The translations under genes and the position numbers were made by a program. The notes below the pieces were generated by a model that was not told where the DNA came from, made no database searches, and was given only the letters and a program-made list of their open reading frames with translations. DNA of 64,000 nucleotides from Burkholderiales bacterium Ga0077544 (GTDB lineage Bacteria; Pseudomonadota; Gammaproteobacteria; Burkholderiales; Burkholderiaceae_D), in assembly GCA_001464355.1 (NCBI GenBank), contig LNEU01000029.1, positions 23,340 to 87,339 of the forward strand. The letters are read 5' to 3'. Positions 22,187-31,274 of the stretch are shown here, in pieces. How positions within the stretch are numbered: position 1 is the first letter of the stretch; each line of letters opens with the position of its first letter.

Positions 22187-22221
22187 ATCAAACGCATCTA
22201 ATTCCCTTTGGAGATTATTGA

Positions 22222-23094
22222 ATGAAACGGATTTTCCTCTTCGTCGCAACCAACATTGCCGTCATCGCCGTGATGTCGATCGTGTTGTCGTTGCTGGGTG
22301 TGGATCGCTTTATTTCACAAGCCGGTCTGAACCTGCCGATGCTGCTGGTGTTCTCGCTGGTGGTTGGTTTTACAGGTTCCATCATTTCGCTGCTGATCAG
22401 CAAACCGATGGCCAAATGGTCGACTGGCGCCCGCGTCATTGACGCACCATCGTCGAGCACTGAGTTGTGGCTGATCGATTCTGTGCGCAAGCTGTCGGAA
22501 CGCGCCGGCATCGCGATGCCTGAAGTCGCCGTGTATGACGGTGAACCGAATGCGTTTGCAACCGGCGCATTCAAGAATTCCGCGCTGGTTGCGGTGTCAA
22601 CCGGCCTGTTGCAAAGCATGACCAAGGAAGAAGTCGAAGCGGTGTTGGCGCATGAAGTCGCCCACGTTGCAAATGGCGATATGGTGACGATGACTTTGGT
22701 ACAAGGCGTGGTCAATACCTTTGTCGTATTCCTGTCGCGCGTGGTGGGGTATTTCGTGGATCGCGCAATCAACAAAGACAATAGTGGCGGGCAGGGCATC
22801 GGTTACACGATTACCGTGATCGTGTCGCAGATCGTGTTTGGTATTGCTGCATCGGTAATCGTTGCATGGTTTTCGCGTCACCGCGAATTCCGCGCGGATG
22901 CAGGCGCGGCAAAGTTGCTGGGCAGCCCGCAACCGATGATGAAGGCGCTGGCACGTTTGGGTGGCCTCACGCCGTCCAGTTTGCCGGAAGGAATGGCATC
23001 CATGGGCATCAGTGACAAACCTGGTTTCATGTCACTATTTTCCAGCCATCCGCCGATTGAACAACGCATCGCTGCCTTGCGCGAAATTCGATAA
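22222..23094 (+). CDS. htpX: Heat-shock membrane protease HtpX
   Basis: Zinc metalloprotease (M48B) of the inner membrane that removes damaged membrane proteins alongside FtsH. 290 residues. Two N-terminal membrane helices precede the active-site [10 protein letters not shown]; two further hydrophobic segments follow ([16 protein letters not shown] and [15 protein letters not shown]); the third zinc ligand is the Glu in [18 protein letters not shown] is 7 bases before ATG. A sigma-32-like promoter lies immediately upstream, fitting its role. Confidence 0.95.
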   Translation: MKRIFLFVATNIAVIAVMSIVLSLLGVDRFISQAGLNLPMLLVFSLVVGFTGSIISLLISKPMAKWSTGARVIDAPSSSTELWLIDSVRKLSERAGIAMPEVAVYDGEPNAFATGAFKNSALVAVSTGLLQSMTKEEVEAVLAHEVAHVANGDMVTMTLVQGVVNTFVVFLSRVVGYFVDRAINKDNSGGQGIGYTITVIVSQIVFGIAASVIVAWFSRHREFRADAGAAKLLGSPQPMMKALARLGGLTPSSLPEGMASMGISDKPGFMSLFSSHPPIEQRIAALREIR

Positions 23095-23176
23095 TTCTTT
23101 TATCGGGTAGGCATACGACGGCGACCTGATGGTCGCCGTAATTTCTTGGATTTTTATACTCGGATTCTTATATTTA

Positions 23177-23800
23177 ATGAGCCAGTTTTTTCAGATACAC
23201 CCGGAAAATCCGCAATTGCGTCTGATCAATCAGGCTGTGCAAATCATCAAGGATGGCGGCATCGTCGCGTTGCCGACGGATTCCTGCTATGCACTGGTTT
23301 GTCATCTCGACGACAAGGATGCCGTGACACGTTTGCGTCGGATTCGCAACGTCGACGACAAGCATCATCTAACATTGTTGTGCCGCGACCTGAGTGAAAT
23401 TTCCCTCTACGCGAGGATCGATAACCAGCAATACCGCTTGCTGAAAGCGGCAACGCCTGGTCCATACACATTTATTCTGGAAGCGACGAAGGAAGTGCCG
23501 CGTCGTTTAAGTCATCCGTCGCGCAAGACAATCGGCCTGCGTGTGCCTGAAAACCGGATTGTGCATGCGGTGCTGGAAGAGTTGGGCCAGCCTTTGCTGG
23601 GAACTACACTGATTTTGCCGAATGAAGATGAGCCGCTGACAGACCCGGAAGAAGTGCGCGATCGTCTGGCGAAACTGGTCGATCTGGTGGTCGATGGTGG
23701 GGCTTGCAGCCTGCAGCCAACCACGGTGATCGATATGACCGGCCCTGAACCTGTGCTGCAACGGCAGGGACGTGGTGACGCCTCGCCGTTCGGCCTTTAA
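23177..23800 (+). CDS. yciO: YciO/Sua5-family threonylcarbamoyl-AMP synthase-like protein
   Basis: 207 residues from ATG 23177 (MSQFFQIHPENPQLRL), the same start as E. coli YciO; the open frame extends 16 codons upstream without family sequence. The YrdC fold is seen through GGIVALPTDSCYALVC, the KxR-like HHLTLLCRDLSE, and TPGPYTFILEATKEVPRR. TsaC and Sua5 make threonylcarbamoyl-AMP for the t6A tRNA modification. YciO is a paralogue with weak activity, and an essential TsaC should be encoded elsewhere. Co-directional with htpX and the M50 protease gene. Confidence 0.88.
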   Translation: MSQFFQIHPENPQLRLINQAVQIIKDGGIVALPTDSCYALVCHLDDKDAVTRLRRIRNVDDKHHLTLLCRDLSEISLYARIDNQQYRLLKAATPGPYTFILEATKEVPRRLSHPSRKTIGLRVPENRIVHAVLEELGQPLLGTTLILPNEDEPLTDPEEVRDRLAKLVDLVVDGGACSLQPTTVIDMTGPEPVLQRQGRGDASPFGL

Positions 23801-23810
23801 TTTCTGCGCT

Positions 23811-23837
23811 AGAGGCTGGAAGATATTGCCAGCCTCT
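23811..23837 (+). terminator. Possible terminator after yciO
   Basis: The stem AGAGGCTGG / CCAGCCTCT has a 9-base loop but only a weak T-rich tail (ATTCTCC). Confidence 0.4.
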
Positions 23838-23944
23838 ATTCTCCGGGGTTTGCATCGTGTTATTTCAATTGCTCTGCCTGCGACTATGCCGTCGTTCTGC
23901 TTATAGCCGCAAGTTGCAGCGCTCCCTCTGATAAAATTCTGCCC

Positions 23945-24601
23945 ATGAACGAACTCATCCAAACCTTTGCTGTTTACGCGCTGCCGATTGTCTTTGCGAT
24001 CACGCTGCATGAAGCAGCACATGCATACGCGGCCAAGTACTTCGGCGATACGACCGCCTACGCTCAAGGGCGCATGAGCCTGAACCCCATCAAACACATC
24101 GATCCGATTGGCACCTTGCTGATTCCTATCGTGCTGTATTTCGTCGGCAGTCCGTTTTTGTTCGGCTACGCGAAACCGGTACCCGTCAATTTCGGCAATC
24201 TGCGCAATCCGAAAAAGCAGATGGCTTTTGTTGCGCTGGCGGGACCGCTGGCTAATCTGGTGATGGCGCTGATGTGGCTGGTGCTGATCATCGTCTTGCA
24301 TGCCTTCAATTCCAGCGAAGAATTTTTTATGCGTATGGCACAAGCCGGCGTGCTGACTAATCTGGTGATCTTTGCTTTCAACATGTTCCCTGTGCCACCG
24401 CTGGATGGCGGGCGCGTCGTGACCAGCATGCTGCCGCACAAGTATGCGTATAAATTTGCACAATTGGAGCCATATGGCTTTTTCATCGTATTGGCGCTGA
24501 TGTTTTTGCAAGTGCTGCATTTCTGGATGATGCCTGTGATGCAAGGTGCTAAAGCTTTCTTGCTGCTACTCGTTACCCCTCTTACTTTTTTTCTGAACTG
24601 A
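23945..24601 (+). CDS. Site-2 protease family membrane metalloprotease (M50)
   Basis: 218 residues, five to six membrane helices. Zinc ligands: HEAAH in the first helix (TLHEAAHAYAAKYFGD) and the Asp of NMFPVPPLDGGRVV in the fourth, replacing the NPDG of larger S2P enzymes. It lacks PDZ and CBS domains, so it is the minimal YwhC/Rip-like type, not RseP. It ends 6 bases before trpS; this protease-trpS order is frequent in betaproteobacteria. The substrate is unknown. Confidence 0.9.
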   Translation: MNELIQTFAVYALPIVFAITLHEAAHAYAAKYFGDTTAYAQGRMSLNPIKHIDPIGTLLIPIVLYFVGSPFLFGYAKPVPVNFGNLRNPKKQMAFVALAGPLANLVMALMWLVLIIVLHAFNSSEEFFMRMAQAGVLTNLVIFAFNMFPVPPLDGGRVVTSMLPHKYAYKFAQLEPYGFFIVLALMFLQVLHFWMMPVMQGAKAFLLLLVTPLTFFLN

Positions 24602-24607
24602 GTTTTT

Positions 24608-25813
24608 ATGTCTATCGACCGCGTTGTTTCCGGTATGCGCCCAACTGGTGCACTGCATCTTGGCCACTATCATGGTGCGTTGAAGAACTGGGTCAGATTG
24701 CAAGATGAAGTGCCTTGCCTTTTCTTTGTCGCCGACTGGCATGCGTTGACGACGCATTACGATGATCCAAGCATCATCGAAGCCAGTACCTGGGAAATGC
24801 TGATTGACTGGCTTGCTGCCGGCGTAGATCCTTCCAAGTCGGATATATTCATCCAGTCGCAGGTGGTCGAGCATGCAGAACTGCATTTGCTGCTGTCGAT
24901 GGTGACGCCTCTCGGCTGGCTGGAACGCGTGCCGACTTACAAAGACCAGCAGGAGAAATTGTCTGAGCGCGATCTAGCGACCTATGGCTTTCTCGGTTAT
25001 CCCTTGCTGCAAGCGGCAGACGTATTGATTTATCGTGCGACGCAAGTGCCGGTGGGTGCCGATCAGATTCCACACATCGAAATGATGCGTGAAATCGCAC
25101 GTCGCTTTAATCATTTGTACGGCAAGGAAAAAGGTTTCGAAGAAAAAGTCGCGGAGACATTAAAGAAATTGAGCGGCAAGCAAGGCAAGCAATACAAGGA
25201 GTTGCGCACCGCCTATCAGGAACAGGGCAATGCCGAAGCACTAGGCTGGGCGAAAACCTTGCTGGATAGCGTGCAAAGCATCAGCGAAACCGACCGCGAG
25301 CGCTTGTTCGGTTATCTGGCCGGCACGCGCAAACAGATTTTGCTCGAGCCGCAAGCGCGCCTGACGGAAGCATCGCGCATGCCGGGACTCGATGGGCAAA
25401 AAATGTCCAAGAGCTATGGCAACTCGATCACTTTGCGCGAAGACAAGGAAAGTCTGACGAAGAAAATTCGTACGATGCCGACTGATCCGGCACGTGTGCG
25501 TCGCACCGATGCAGGTGATCCGGAAAAATGTCCTGTCTGGCAATTGCATCTGGTCTACTCAGATGCACCAACCAAGGAATGGGTAGTCAAAGGTTGTACT
25601 TCGGCCGGCATCGGTTGCATCGAATGCAAACAACCTGTGATCGATGGCGTACTGAAAGAGCAGGAACCTATGCGTGAACGTGCGCAGAAATACATAGACG
25701 ATCCATCGCTGGTGCGCGCCATCGTTGCGAATGGACGCGACAAGGCGCGTGCGCTGGCGCAAGAAACCATGCGCGAAGTGCGTGACGCAATGGGTTTGGG
25801 TTACCGCTCATGA
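24608..25813 (+). CDS. trpS: Tryptophanyl-tRNA synthetase, long form with iron-sulfur-type Cys motif
   Basis: Class I synthetase charging tRNA-Trp. It has 401 residues against about 334 in E. coli. The HIGH-type signature is GALHLGHYHG, and KMSKS is present in GQKMSKSYGNS. Between the Rossmann core and KMSKS there is an extra ~65 residues (about 165-235, with KKLSGKQGKQYKELRTAY and LLDSVQSISETDRERL) that look helical. In the C-terminal domain Cys308, Cys330, Cys337 and Cys340 form C-x21-C-x6-C-x2-C, almost the C-x22-C-x6-C-x2-C that binds a [4Fe-4S] cluster in Thermotoga maritima TrpRS. The downstream methyltransferase gene overlaps it as ATGA. Confidence 0.95.
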   Translation: MSIDRVVSGMRPTGALHLGHYHGALKNWVRLQDEVPCLFFVADWHALTTHYDDPSIIEASTWEMLIDWLAAGVDPSKSDIFIQSQVVEHAELHLLLSMVTPLGWLERVPTYKDQQEKLSERDLATYGFLGYPLLQAADVLIYRATQVPVGADQIPHIEMMREIARRFNHLYGKEKGFEEKVAETLKKLSGKQGKQYKELRTAYQEQGNAEALGWAKTLLDSVQSISETDRERLFGYLAGTRKQILLEPQARLTEASRMPGLDGQKMSKSYGNSITLREDKESLTKKIRTMPTDPARVRRTDAGDPEKCPVWQLHLVYSDAPTKEWVVKGCTSAGIGCIECKQPVIDGVLKEQEPMRERAQKYIDDPSLVRAIVANGRDKARALAQETMREVRDAMGLGYRS

Positions 25814-26400
25814 GCATAGCGGGCAAAAACGATGCAGATCCGCATTTGCTTTCCCAGCCATCAGCCTGGGTCACCCGTTTTGCGCACTTGATTCCATCCG
25901 GTGAAATATTGGATCTCGCATCCGGTGCCGGTCGTCACAGTCGCTGGCTGGCAGAGCAGGGACATCCTGTGCTGGCTGTGGATCGCAATCCCGAGGCACT
26001 GGCGCTTGCAGCAGGAGAGGGCGTACAGACCCTGCAAGTGGATCTGGAAACTGGTAATCCCGAACAGGATTGGCCGTTTGCAGCGGAACGCTTTGCTGCT
26101 GTGGTTGTTGTGAATTACCTGCATAGGCCGCTTTGGAAGAAGTTGATCGCCAGTCTGGCCGTTGATGGCATTTTGATCTATGAAACCTTCGCTCTGGGGA
26201 ACGAGCAATTTGGCAAACCATCCAATCCTGATTTTTTGCTGCGGCATGGCGAATTGCTGGAAATCGCCGATAGTCATCACTTGCAAGTGATTGCCTATGA
26301 AAATGGCTACGTTGATATGCCTAAACCGGCCATGGTGCAAAGAATCTGCGCCATCAAGAGTCGGCATCGCCCGCCACCCGAAAATCTTCGCTTAATTTGA
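25810..26400 (+). CDS. Class I SAM-dependent methyltransferase
   Basis: 196 residues. Motif I is EILDLASGAGRHSRWLAEQG, followed by the acidic strand end VLAVDRNPEAL and motif II-like FAAVVVVNYLHRPLW. This is the TehB/Methyltransf_11 type of fold, small and without an added substrate domain. Its ATG overlaps the trpS stop, so translation is coupled. The substrate cannot be read from sequence; the trpS-linked position hints at no pathway by itself. Confidence 0.82.
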   Translation: MSIAGKNDADPHLLSQPSAWVTRFAHLIPSGEILDLASGAGRHSRWLAEQGHPVLAVDRNPEALALAAGEGVQTLQVDLETGNPEQDWPFAAERFAAVVVVNYLHRPLWKKLIASLAVDGILIYETFALGNEQFGKPSNPDFLLRHGELLEIADSHHLQVIAYENGYVDMPKPAMVQRICAIKSRHRPPPENLRLI

Positions 26401-26483
26401 TCGGCGCTGCAGCAAGACTGCACCATACACGCGGGCTATCCGCTACAATCTAATATTCTCCAATTTTTCGTTCACATACTATT

Positions 26484-27362
26484 ATGATTCAGGGCAGCAT
26501 AGTCGCAATCGTTACTCCCATGCACGCTGACGGCTCACTCGATTTGCCTGGTCTGCGCAAATTGATCGATTGGCATATAGCCGAAGGTACGGACGGCATC
26601 GTGATTGTCGGTACCACCGGTGAGTCGCCTACCGTTTCGGTTGATGAACATTGCGAGCTGATCCGCGTCGCGGTAGACCACACCGCCAAGCGCATTCCCA
26701 TCATTGCCGGCACAGGCGGCAACTCCACTTCTGAAGCGATCGAGCTGACCCAGTTCGCCAAAGATGTGGGCGCGGATGCTTCCCTGCTGGTGGTTCCTTA
26801 CTACAATCGTCCGACGCAAGAAGGCATGTATCAGCACTTCAAAAAGATCGTTGAAGCGGTTGATCTACCGGCGATTCTTTATAACGTGCCTGGCCGCACC
26901 GTGGCCGATATGGCGAACGAAACGATTTTGCGTCTGGCGCACATTCCAGGTGTGATCGGTGTCAAGGATGCGACTGGCAATATTGCGCGCGGCATCGACT
27001 TGATGCGCTTGAAGCCAGCTGAATTTGCGGTTTACTCCGGTGACGACGCCACAGCAATGGCATTGATGCTGTGTGGCGCCAAAGGCAATATTTCCGTGAC
27101 GGCAAACATCGCGCCACGCGGCATGCATGCGCTATGCGAGGCGGCGATGAACCAGCGTGTTGCTGATGCCATCGCTATCAATAACAAGCTTTTCCCATTG
27201 CACACCAAGCTGTTCGTCGAACCGAATCCTGTCCCATTGAAATGGGCAATGGCAGAAATCGGCCTCATTTCCCCAGGTATGCGTTTGCCTATCGTGCCAC
27301 TGGCTGCCGAATACCACGAAGAGGTGCGGGCGGCAATGCGTGAATCGGGTGTATTACAATAA
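26484..27362 (+). CDS. dapA: 4-hydroxy-tetrahydrodipicolinate synthase
   Basis: First committed step of lysine and diaminopimelate synthesis, condensing pyruvate with aspartate semialdehyde. 292 residues, the normal length. Visible are GTTGESPT (pyruvate site), the catalytic Tyr in LYNVPGRT and the Schiff-base Lys in [11 protein letters not shown]. The gene lies directly upstream of bamC, as in E. coli. A TACAAT at about 26453 may be its -10 element. Confidence 0.96.
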   Translation: MIQGSIVAIVTPMHADGSLDLPGLRKLIDWHIAEGTDGIVIVGTTGESPTVSVDEHCELIRVAVDHTAKRIPIIAGTGGNSTSEAIELTQFAKDVGADASLLVVPYYNRPTQEGMYQHFKKIVEAVDLPAILYNVPGRTVADMANETILRLAHIPGVIGVKDATGNIARGIDLMRLKPAEFAVYSGDDATAMALMLCGAKGNISVTANIAPRGMHALCEAAMNQRVADAIAINNKLFPLHTKLFVEPNPVPLKWAMAEIGLISPGMRLPIVPLAAEYHEEVRAAMRESGVLQ

Positions 27363-27444
27363 GCCTCGATTTGGGCCGGCATTTGAAGTTACCTGCTGAA
27401 CAGACTTTTTAAGTATTCACATTATTACTCGGAAGATTTCTTAC

Positions 27445-28596
27445 ATGGCTCAAAGCAGCTTCGCAAAACGTGGAATGATTTACGTGCTCGCGCTCACCGG
27501 CCTGGCTGGATGTAGCTCCATCAATTCAATGCTGGAACCAGGACGAATCGATTACAAAAGCGAGGTCAAAAAGACGCCTACGCTGGAAATTCCGCCTGAT
27601 CTGACGCAGTTGCAACGTGAAAATCGTTACGCACTGCCGGATTCCAATCGCGGCACGGCGACTGCTTCTGCCTACAATCAACAACAAACTACACGTCCAA
27701 GCGAACAGGCGGCAACGGTTGCGCCTAAAGCATTGTCGGATGTACGTGTAGAACGCGATGGTTCGCAACGTTGGCTGGTCGTGAACCAGACGCCTGAAAC
27801 CTTGTGGCCTTTGATCAAGGATTTCTGGCAAGACAATGGTTTCCTGATCAGCCTCGATGCACCGCAAACCGGTGTAATGGAAACAGACTGGGCAGAAAAC
27901 CGCGCAAAGATTCCACAGGATTTCATTCGTAATTCCCTGGGCAAGATTTTCGACTCGCTCTATTCAACCGGCGAACGCGATAAATTCCGTACCCGTCTGG
28001 AGCGTCGTGGCGATGGCGCGACTGAAGTGTACGTTAGCCACCGTGGTGCCGAAGAAGTCTTGACCGGTACCGACAAGGAAACTACTGTCTGGACCGCGCG
28101 TCCTTCCGATCCTGATCTGGAAGCGGAATTCCTGTCGCGACTGATGGTGCAGTTGGGCGTTGAAGGTACGCGTGCCAAAGCTGCTGTGGCCAATGTTGCC
28201 GCCCAATCGTCACGTGCAAAAATGGTCAAAAGTGCCAACGGTAGTTACGTTCAGGTTGACGAAAGCTTTGACCGTGCATGGCGTCGTGTAGGTTTGGCGC
28301 TGGATCGTGTCGGCTTCACCGTTGAAGATCGTGATCGTACGCAAGGTTTGTACTTCGTGCGCTATGTTGATCAAGGCGACGATGCAAAGAACACCGAGAA
28401 AAAAGGTTTCTTGAGCAATCTGTTTACCTTCGGTAGCTCCAAGGCTGAAAAAGACAAGGCTGCCGCGCGTTATCGTATCTCCGTCAAGGGTGCCAATGAC
28501 TCAAGTCAGATTTCTGTGCTGAACAACGATGGCAAACCGGAAGTGTCGAAAACCGGCGAAAGAATTCTGACTTTATTGAACGAACAACTGAAGTAA
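27445..28596 (+). CDS. bamC: Outer-membrane assembly lipoprotein BamC
   Basis: Lipoprotein subunit of the BAM complex, which inserts beta-barrels into the outer membrane. 383 residues. The signal peptide ends in LAGC followed by Ser-Ser, so it is directed to the outer membrane. A long unstructured N-terminal segment precedes two helix-grip domains: the first with WLVVNQTPETLWPLIKDFW, the second with YVQVDESFDRAWRRVGLALDR and GLYFVRYVD. The position after dapA is the E. coli arrangement. An 82-base gap separates them. Confidence 0.93.
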   Translation: MAQSSFAKRGMIYVLALTGLAGCSSINSMLEPGRIDYKSEVKKTPTLEIPPDLTQLQRENRYALPDSNRGTATASAYNQQQTTRPSEQAATVAPKALSDVRVERDGSQRWLVVNQTPETLWPLIKDFWQDNGFLISLDAPQTGVMETDWAENRAKIPQDFIRNSLGKIFDSLYSTGERDKFRTRLERRGDGATEVYVSHRGAEEVLTGTDKETTVWTARPSDPDLEAEFLSRLMVQLGVEGTRAKAAVANVAAQSSRAKMVKSANGSYVQVDESFDRAWRRVGLALDRVGFTVEDRDRTQGLYFVRYVDQGDDAKNTEKKGFLSNLFTFGSSKAEKDKAAARYRISVKGANDSSQISVLNNDGKPEVSKTGERILTLLNEQLK

Positions 28597-28636
28597 TAGC
28601 GAATCTGATTCTTCCTGTGATTGTCGAGGTTCGTCG

Positions 28637-29413
28637 GTGAAATTTGCCAGCCTCGGCAGTGGTAGCGAAGGAAACGCCTTACTCATTTCTACCCGATCCG
28701 GCACGACCAGCACCACGGTCATGCTGGATTGCGGCTTCGGCATTCGGGAAACCGAACGTCGTCTCGAACGGCTACAAATGATGCCCAGCGATCTGGCCGG
28801 TATCATTGTCACTCACGAACATCAAGACCATGTTGGTGGCGTATTCAAGTTCGCTCGGCGTCATCGCGTGCCGGTCTGGCTTACTTTCGGTACTTATCAG
28901 GCAACCCGTGATCGTTGCGAGGACGTGGACATTCATTTCTGTCGCGATGGCGCGTCCTTTGCCATCGGTGATCTGGAACTGTCACCTTATACCGTCCCGC
29001 ATGATGCGCGCGAACCGGTCCAGTATGTAGCGAGCAATGGCGCGTTGAGGTTGGGTGTGTTGACCGATGCCGGGCATGCGACCTCGCATTTGATTGCGGC
29101 GCTGGCCAGTTGCGATGCCTTGATGCTGGAGTGTAATCATGATCGGCAGATGCTGCGCGATTCAACTTATCCGCCTTCGCTGAAGCATCGGATAGGTGGT
29201 GATTACGGGCACTTATCGAATCAGACTGCCGGTGAAATTTTGAACCAACTGGACAAGTCAAGACTGAAGCGTGTAGTCGGCGCTCATCTGAGTCTTAAAA
29301 ACAATACGCCTGAACTTGCAAGAATCGCACTAACCGACGTGGTAGCAGATCGAATCGAAGTAATGATCGCGTGTCAGGAGGAAGGGTTTTCCTGGGTGGA
29401 ATGTGACGACTAG
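28637..29413 (+). CDS. MBL-fold metallohydrolase (YycJ/WalJ-like)
   Basis: 258 residues starting at GTG 28637 (KFASLGSGSEGNALL). The metal-binding signature is HEHQDHVGG, followed by PHDAREPV, a DAGHAT loop, LECNHD and HLSLKNN. SLGSGSEGNALLI at the N-terminus is typical of the YycJ group of double-metal hydrolases, which are nuclease-like. It lies 40 bases after bamC on the same strand and ends in a region with a bidirectional terminator. The physiological substrate in proteobacteria is not settled. Confidence 0.85.
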   Translation: MKFASLGSGSEGNALLISTRSGTTSTTVMLDCGFGIRETERRLERLQMMPSDLAGIIVTHEHQDHVGGVFKFARRHRVPVWLTFGTYQATRDRCEDVDIHFCRDGASFAIGDLELSPYTVPHDAREPVQYVASNGALRLGVLTDAGHATSHLIAALASCDALMLECNHDRQMLRDSTYPPSLKHRIGGDYGHLSNQTAGEILNQLDKSRLKRVVGAHLSLKNNTPELARIALTDVVADRIEVMIACQEEGFSWVECDD

Positions 29414-29468
29414 ATGATGCTGGTCACTGTGAGCGTCGTATCATCGCGATACGAAAAAGACATAAAAA

Positions 29469-29493
29469 AAGCCGACTCTAAAGTCGGCTTTTT
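29469..29493. terminator. Bidirectional terminator between MBL hydrolase and Ala/Pro lipoprotein genes
   Basis: The stem GCCGACT / AGTCGGC has a short loop, preceded by A7 and followed by T5. Confidence 0.85.
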
Positions 29494-29509
29494 CATCCAA
29501 AAAACTGGA

Positions 29510-29758
29510 TTATTTTGCTGCAGGAGCTGCTTCAGCTGCTGGTGCAGCAGGTGCCGCTTCAGCTGCTGGTGCAGCAGGAGCTGCTTCAGCTGCTGGTGCA
29601 GCAGGAGCTGCTTCAGCTGCTGGTGCAGCAGGAGCTGCTTCAGCTGCTGGTGCTGTAACATTGACTTCAACAGCTGGAGTTGCAGGAGCTTCTTCTTTTT
29701 TCGAGCAAGCGGTCAAAGCGATAGCCAACAGGGATGCGAGCAACAGGGATTTTGTCAT
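29510..29758 (-). CDS. Small Ala/Pro-repeat lipoprotein
   Basis: 82 residues. The signal peptide ends in LTAC, with lipidated Cys at about residue 18 followed by SKKEEAP. The mature chain is a low-complexity tail of nine-residue units PAAEAAPAA repeated about five times, ending in Lys. Such tails form extended, flexible rods and can act as spacers between the membrane and peptidoglycan; this role is inferred. The DNA repeats encoding the tail are almost identical, so copy number may vary between strains. An AT-rich leader with an 18-base palindrome lies upstream. Confidence 0.75.
   Translation of the reverse strand: MTKSLLLASLLAIALTACSKKEEAPATPAVEVNVTAPAAEAAPAAPAAEAAPAAPAAEAAPAAPAAEAAPAAPAAEAAPAAK
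29529..29652 (-). repeat. 27-bp tandem repeat, about 4.6 copies, inside the lipoprotein gene
   Basis: Units begin at 29529, 29556, 29583 and 29610, with a partial one at 29637. Copies two to four are identical over 27 bases; the first differs at two positions near its end. The period is a multiple of three, so gain or loss of a unit keeps the reading frame. Confidence 0.95.
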
Positions 29759-30050
29759 GATTATCTTTCAATAATGAGTCAGGGTTGATGTTAATTGCGA
29801 TGAATAATTACCGGTAATTATCGCTCTATAGGTTGCTTCGTATGTATTTCGAACCAAATGCTGCGGTGCGATGAAACGAAACCTTCCTAACCGATAATTA
29901 TAGCGCTTCTTTTTGCTTGTGACACAACACTTTTACATTTTGGTAAGTGTGCTGCCTTGATAATATTTTTTCGTCACAAAATGACACGGATATATCTGAA
30001 TTGAGGTTGGCCTGACACAGATTACTTCAGCTAACTTCGCTCTTTTTACG
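29759..30050. promoter_or_regulatory. AT-rich intergenic region with palindrome and -10 element
   Basis: No gene is seen. It holds an 18-base perfect palindrome ATAATTACCGGTAATTAT (29804-29821), 46 bases before the lipoprotein ATG, and a TATAAT on the minus strand near 29896-29901 that could start its transcript with a leader of about 130 bases. The rest is AT-rich with no further structure I can name. Confidence 0.45.
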
Positions 30051-31172
30051 CTATTGCAAAGTCAGCCAGCCGTCCTTGTACCAAGTTTGCAGGGCGTCGA
30101 TGACATCTTCGGATGCAGATTCAACGATGACATGGGACAGCGCCCGTTCGTTGGCTAAAACTTGAAGAACTGCCAAGTCTTGCTGGCCAACTTCAAAGGA
30201 TGTGCCATTAATAAAGACATAATTCCCGCGGTGCAGCATCTGGGTTTTAAGAGATAGTTTTACGCCATTTTTTTTGGCTTTTTGGATAAAACGGACGCTA
30301 GTCAAAAGCGGTTCCGGGGCATCGAAAAAGATTTGTGCCTTGGGCTCGGACAGGTATTCACCCAAAAAGAGAGTGATGTCTTCTTGTGTGAATTTCACCT
30401 TGTTCAATTCGGCGCTGACGCGGGACAGCATGAGATTGCTGATTTCGGCTTTATGTTTTGGCAATTTCAGGTCGGGATCTGCATAGCGGCCAGGCAGGTC
30501 GATACTATCGATCATCGATTCGAGAAATGCCTCGCCCAGCTCCTGATAGGAAGGTGCGCGAAAACCGATCGAATAAGTCATGCACTCATCCATCGCCACG
30601 CCTTCATGCGCGTATTGCGGTGGCAGATACAGCATGTCGCCCGGAGCAAGAATGAATTCTTCTTCGGCTTGAAAGTTCTTCAAGATCTTCAGCGGCACGT
30701 CGTCGACAAGTGTCAAATCAGTCTGCGCACTAATGCGCCAGCGCCTCTGTCCGTGCGCTTGCAGCAGGAACACATCGTAAGAGTCGAAATGTGCACCCAC
30801 ACCACCGGTCTCAGTTGCGTAGCTGATCATCAGATCGTCAAGGCGAGCATCCGGGACAAAATCGAATTGCCGCATCAAGGCATCGACCGATGCGTCGACC
30901 AGATTGACGCCTTGCACCAGCAAGGTCCAGTTTTTCTGTGTCAATGGCGGAACTTGCTCGAAAGGGCCGTTGTCCATCTTCCAGTGCCGCTTTTCGTGCG
31001 TGATCAGGCGCGATTCAACATCGTCGCGTTGCACCAGATCGAATAATTCATCGCGCGACAACAGTGCTTCAAAGTCTGGTATCGCTTGACGAATCACCAA
31101 AGGTTTTTTGTGCCAGTAGTCGCGCAGGAATTCTGTCGCGGTCATGCCGCCTAAAAGAGTCAATTTTTTCAT
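30051..31172 (-). CDS. JmjC-type ribosomal protein hydroxylase (RoxA/YcfD-like)
   Basis: 2-oxoglutarate- and Fe(II)-dependent oxygenase of 373 residues. In E. coli YcfD (RoxA) hydroxylates an Arg of ribosomal protein L16. The iron ligands are HFD in GVGAHFDSYDVFLLQ and the distal His in YLPPQYAHEGVA; Arg in GQRRWRIS is expected near the cosubstrate. The C-terminal part (~230-373) forms the dimerisation and winged-helix region of this family. It is divergent from slyD. Confidence 0.88.
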   Translation of the reverse strand: MKKLTLLGGMTATEFLRDYWHKKPLVIRQAIPDFEALLSRDELFDLVQRDDVESRLITHEKRHWKMDNGPFEQVPPLTQKNWTLLVQGVNLVDASVDALMRQFDFVPDARLDDLMISYATETGGVGAHFDSYDVFLLQAHGQRRWRISAQTDLTLVDDVPLKILKNFQAEEEFILAPGDMLYLPPQYAHEGVAMDECMTYSIGFRAPSYQELGEAFLESMIDSIDLPGRYADPDLKLPKHKAEISNLMLSRVSAELNKVKFTQEDITLFLGEYLSEPKAQIFFDAPEPLLTSVRFIQKAKKNGVKLSLKTQMLHRGNYVFINGTSFEVGQQDLAVLQVLANERALSHVIVESASEDVIDALQTWYKDGWLTLQ

Positions 31173-31240
31173 GGCGCCATTATATAGGCAGCCTGCGCAG
31201 TGCAGGGTGATGCGAGGTATTCATCTCATATGCGCAAGGG

Positions 31241-31246
31241 TATAAT
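31241..31246 (+). promoter_or_regulatory. Probable -10 element of the slyD promoter
   Basis: TATAAT stands 29 bases before the slyD ATG. No convincing -35 is seen. Confidence 0.35.
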
Positions 31247-31274
31247 GGCCGCCACACAAAATGAAAGGATCATC

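Noticed and set aside
29529..29652. CRISPR-like array
   Set aside because: The repeats are directly tandem without spacers, keep a reading frame and encode the tail of a lipoprotein.
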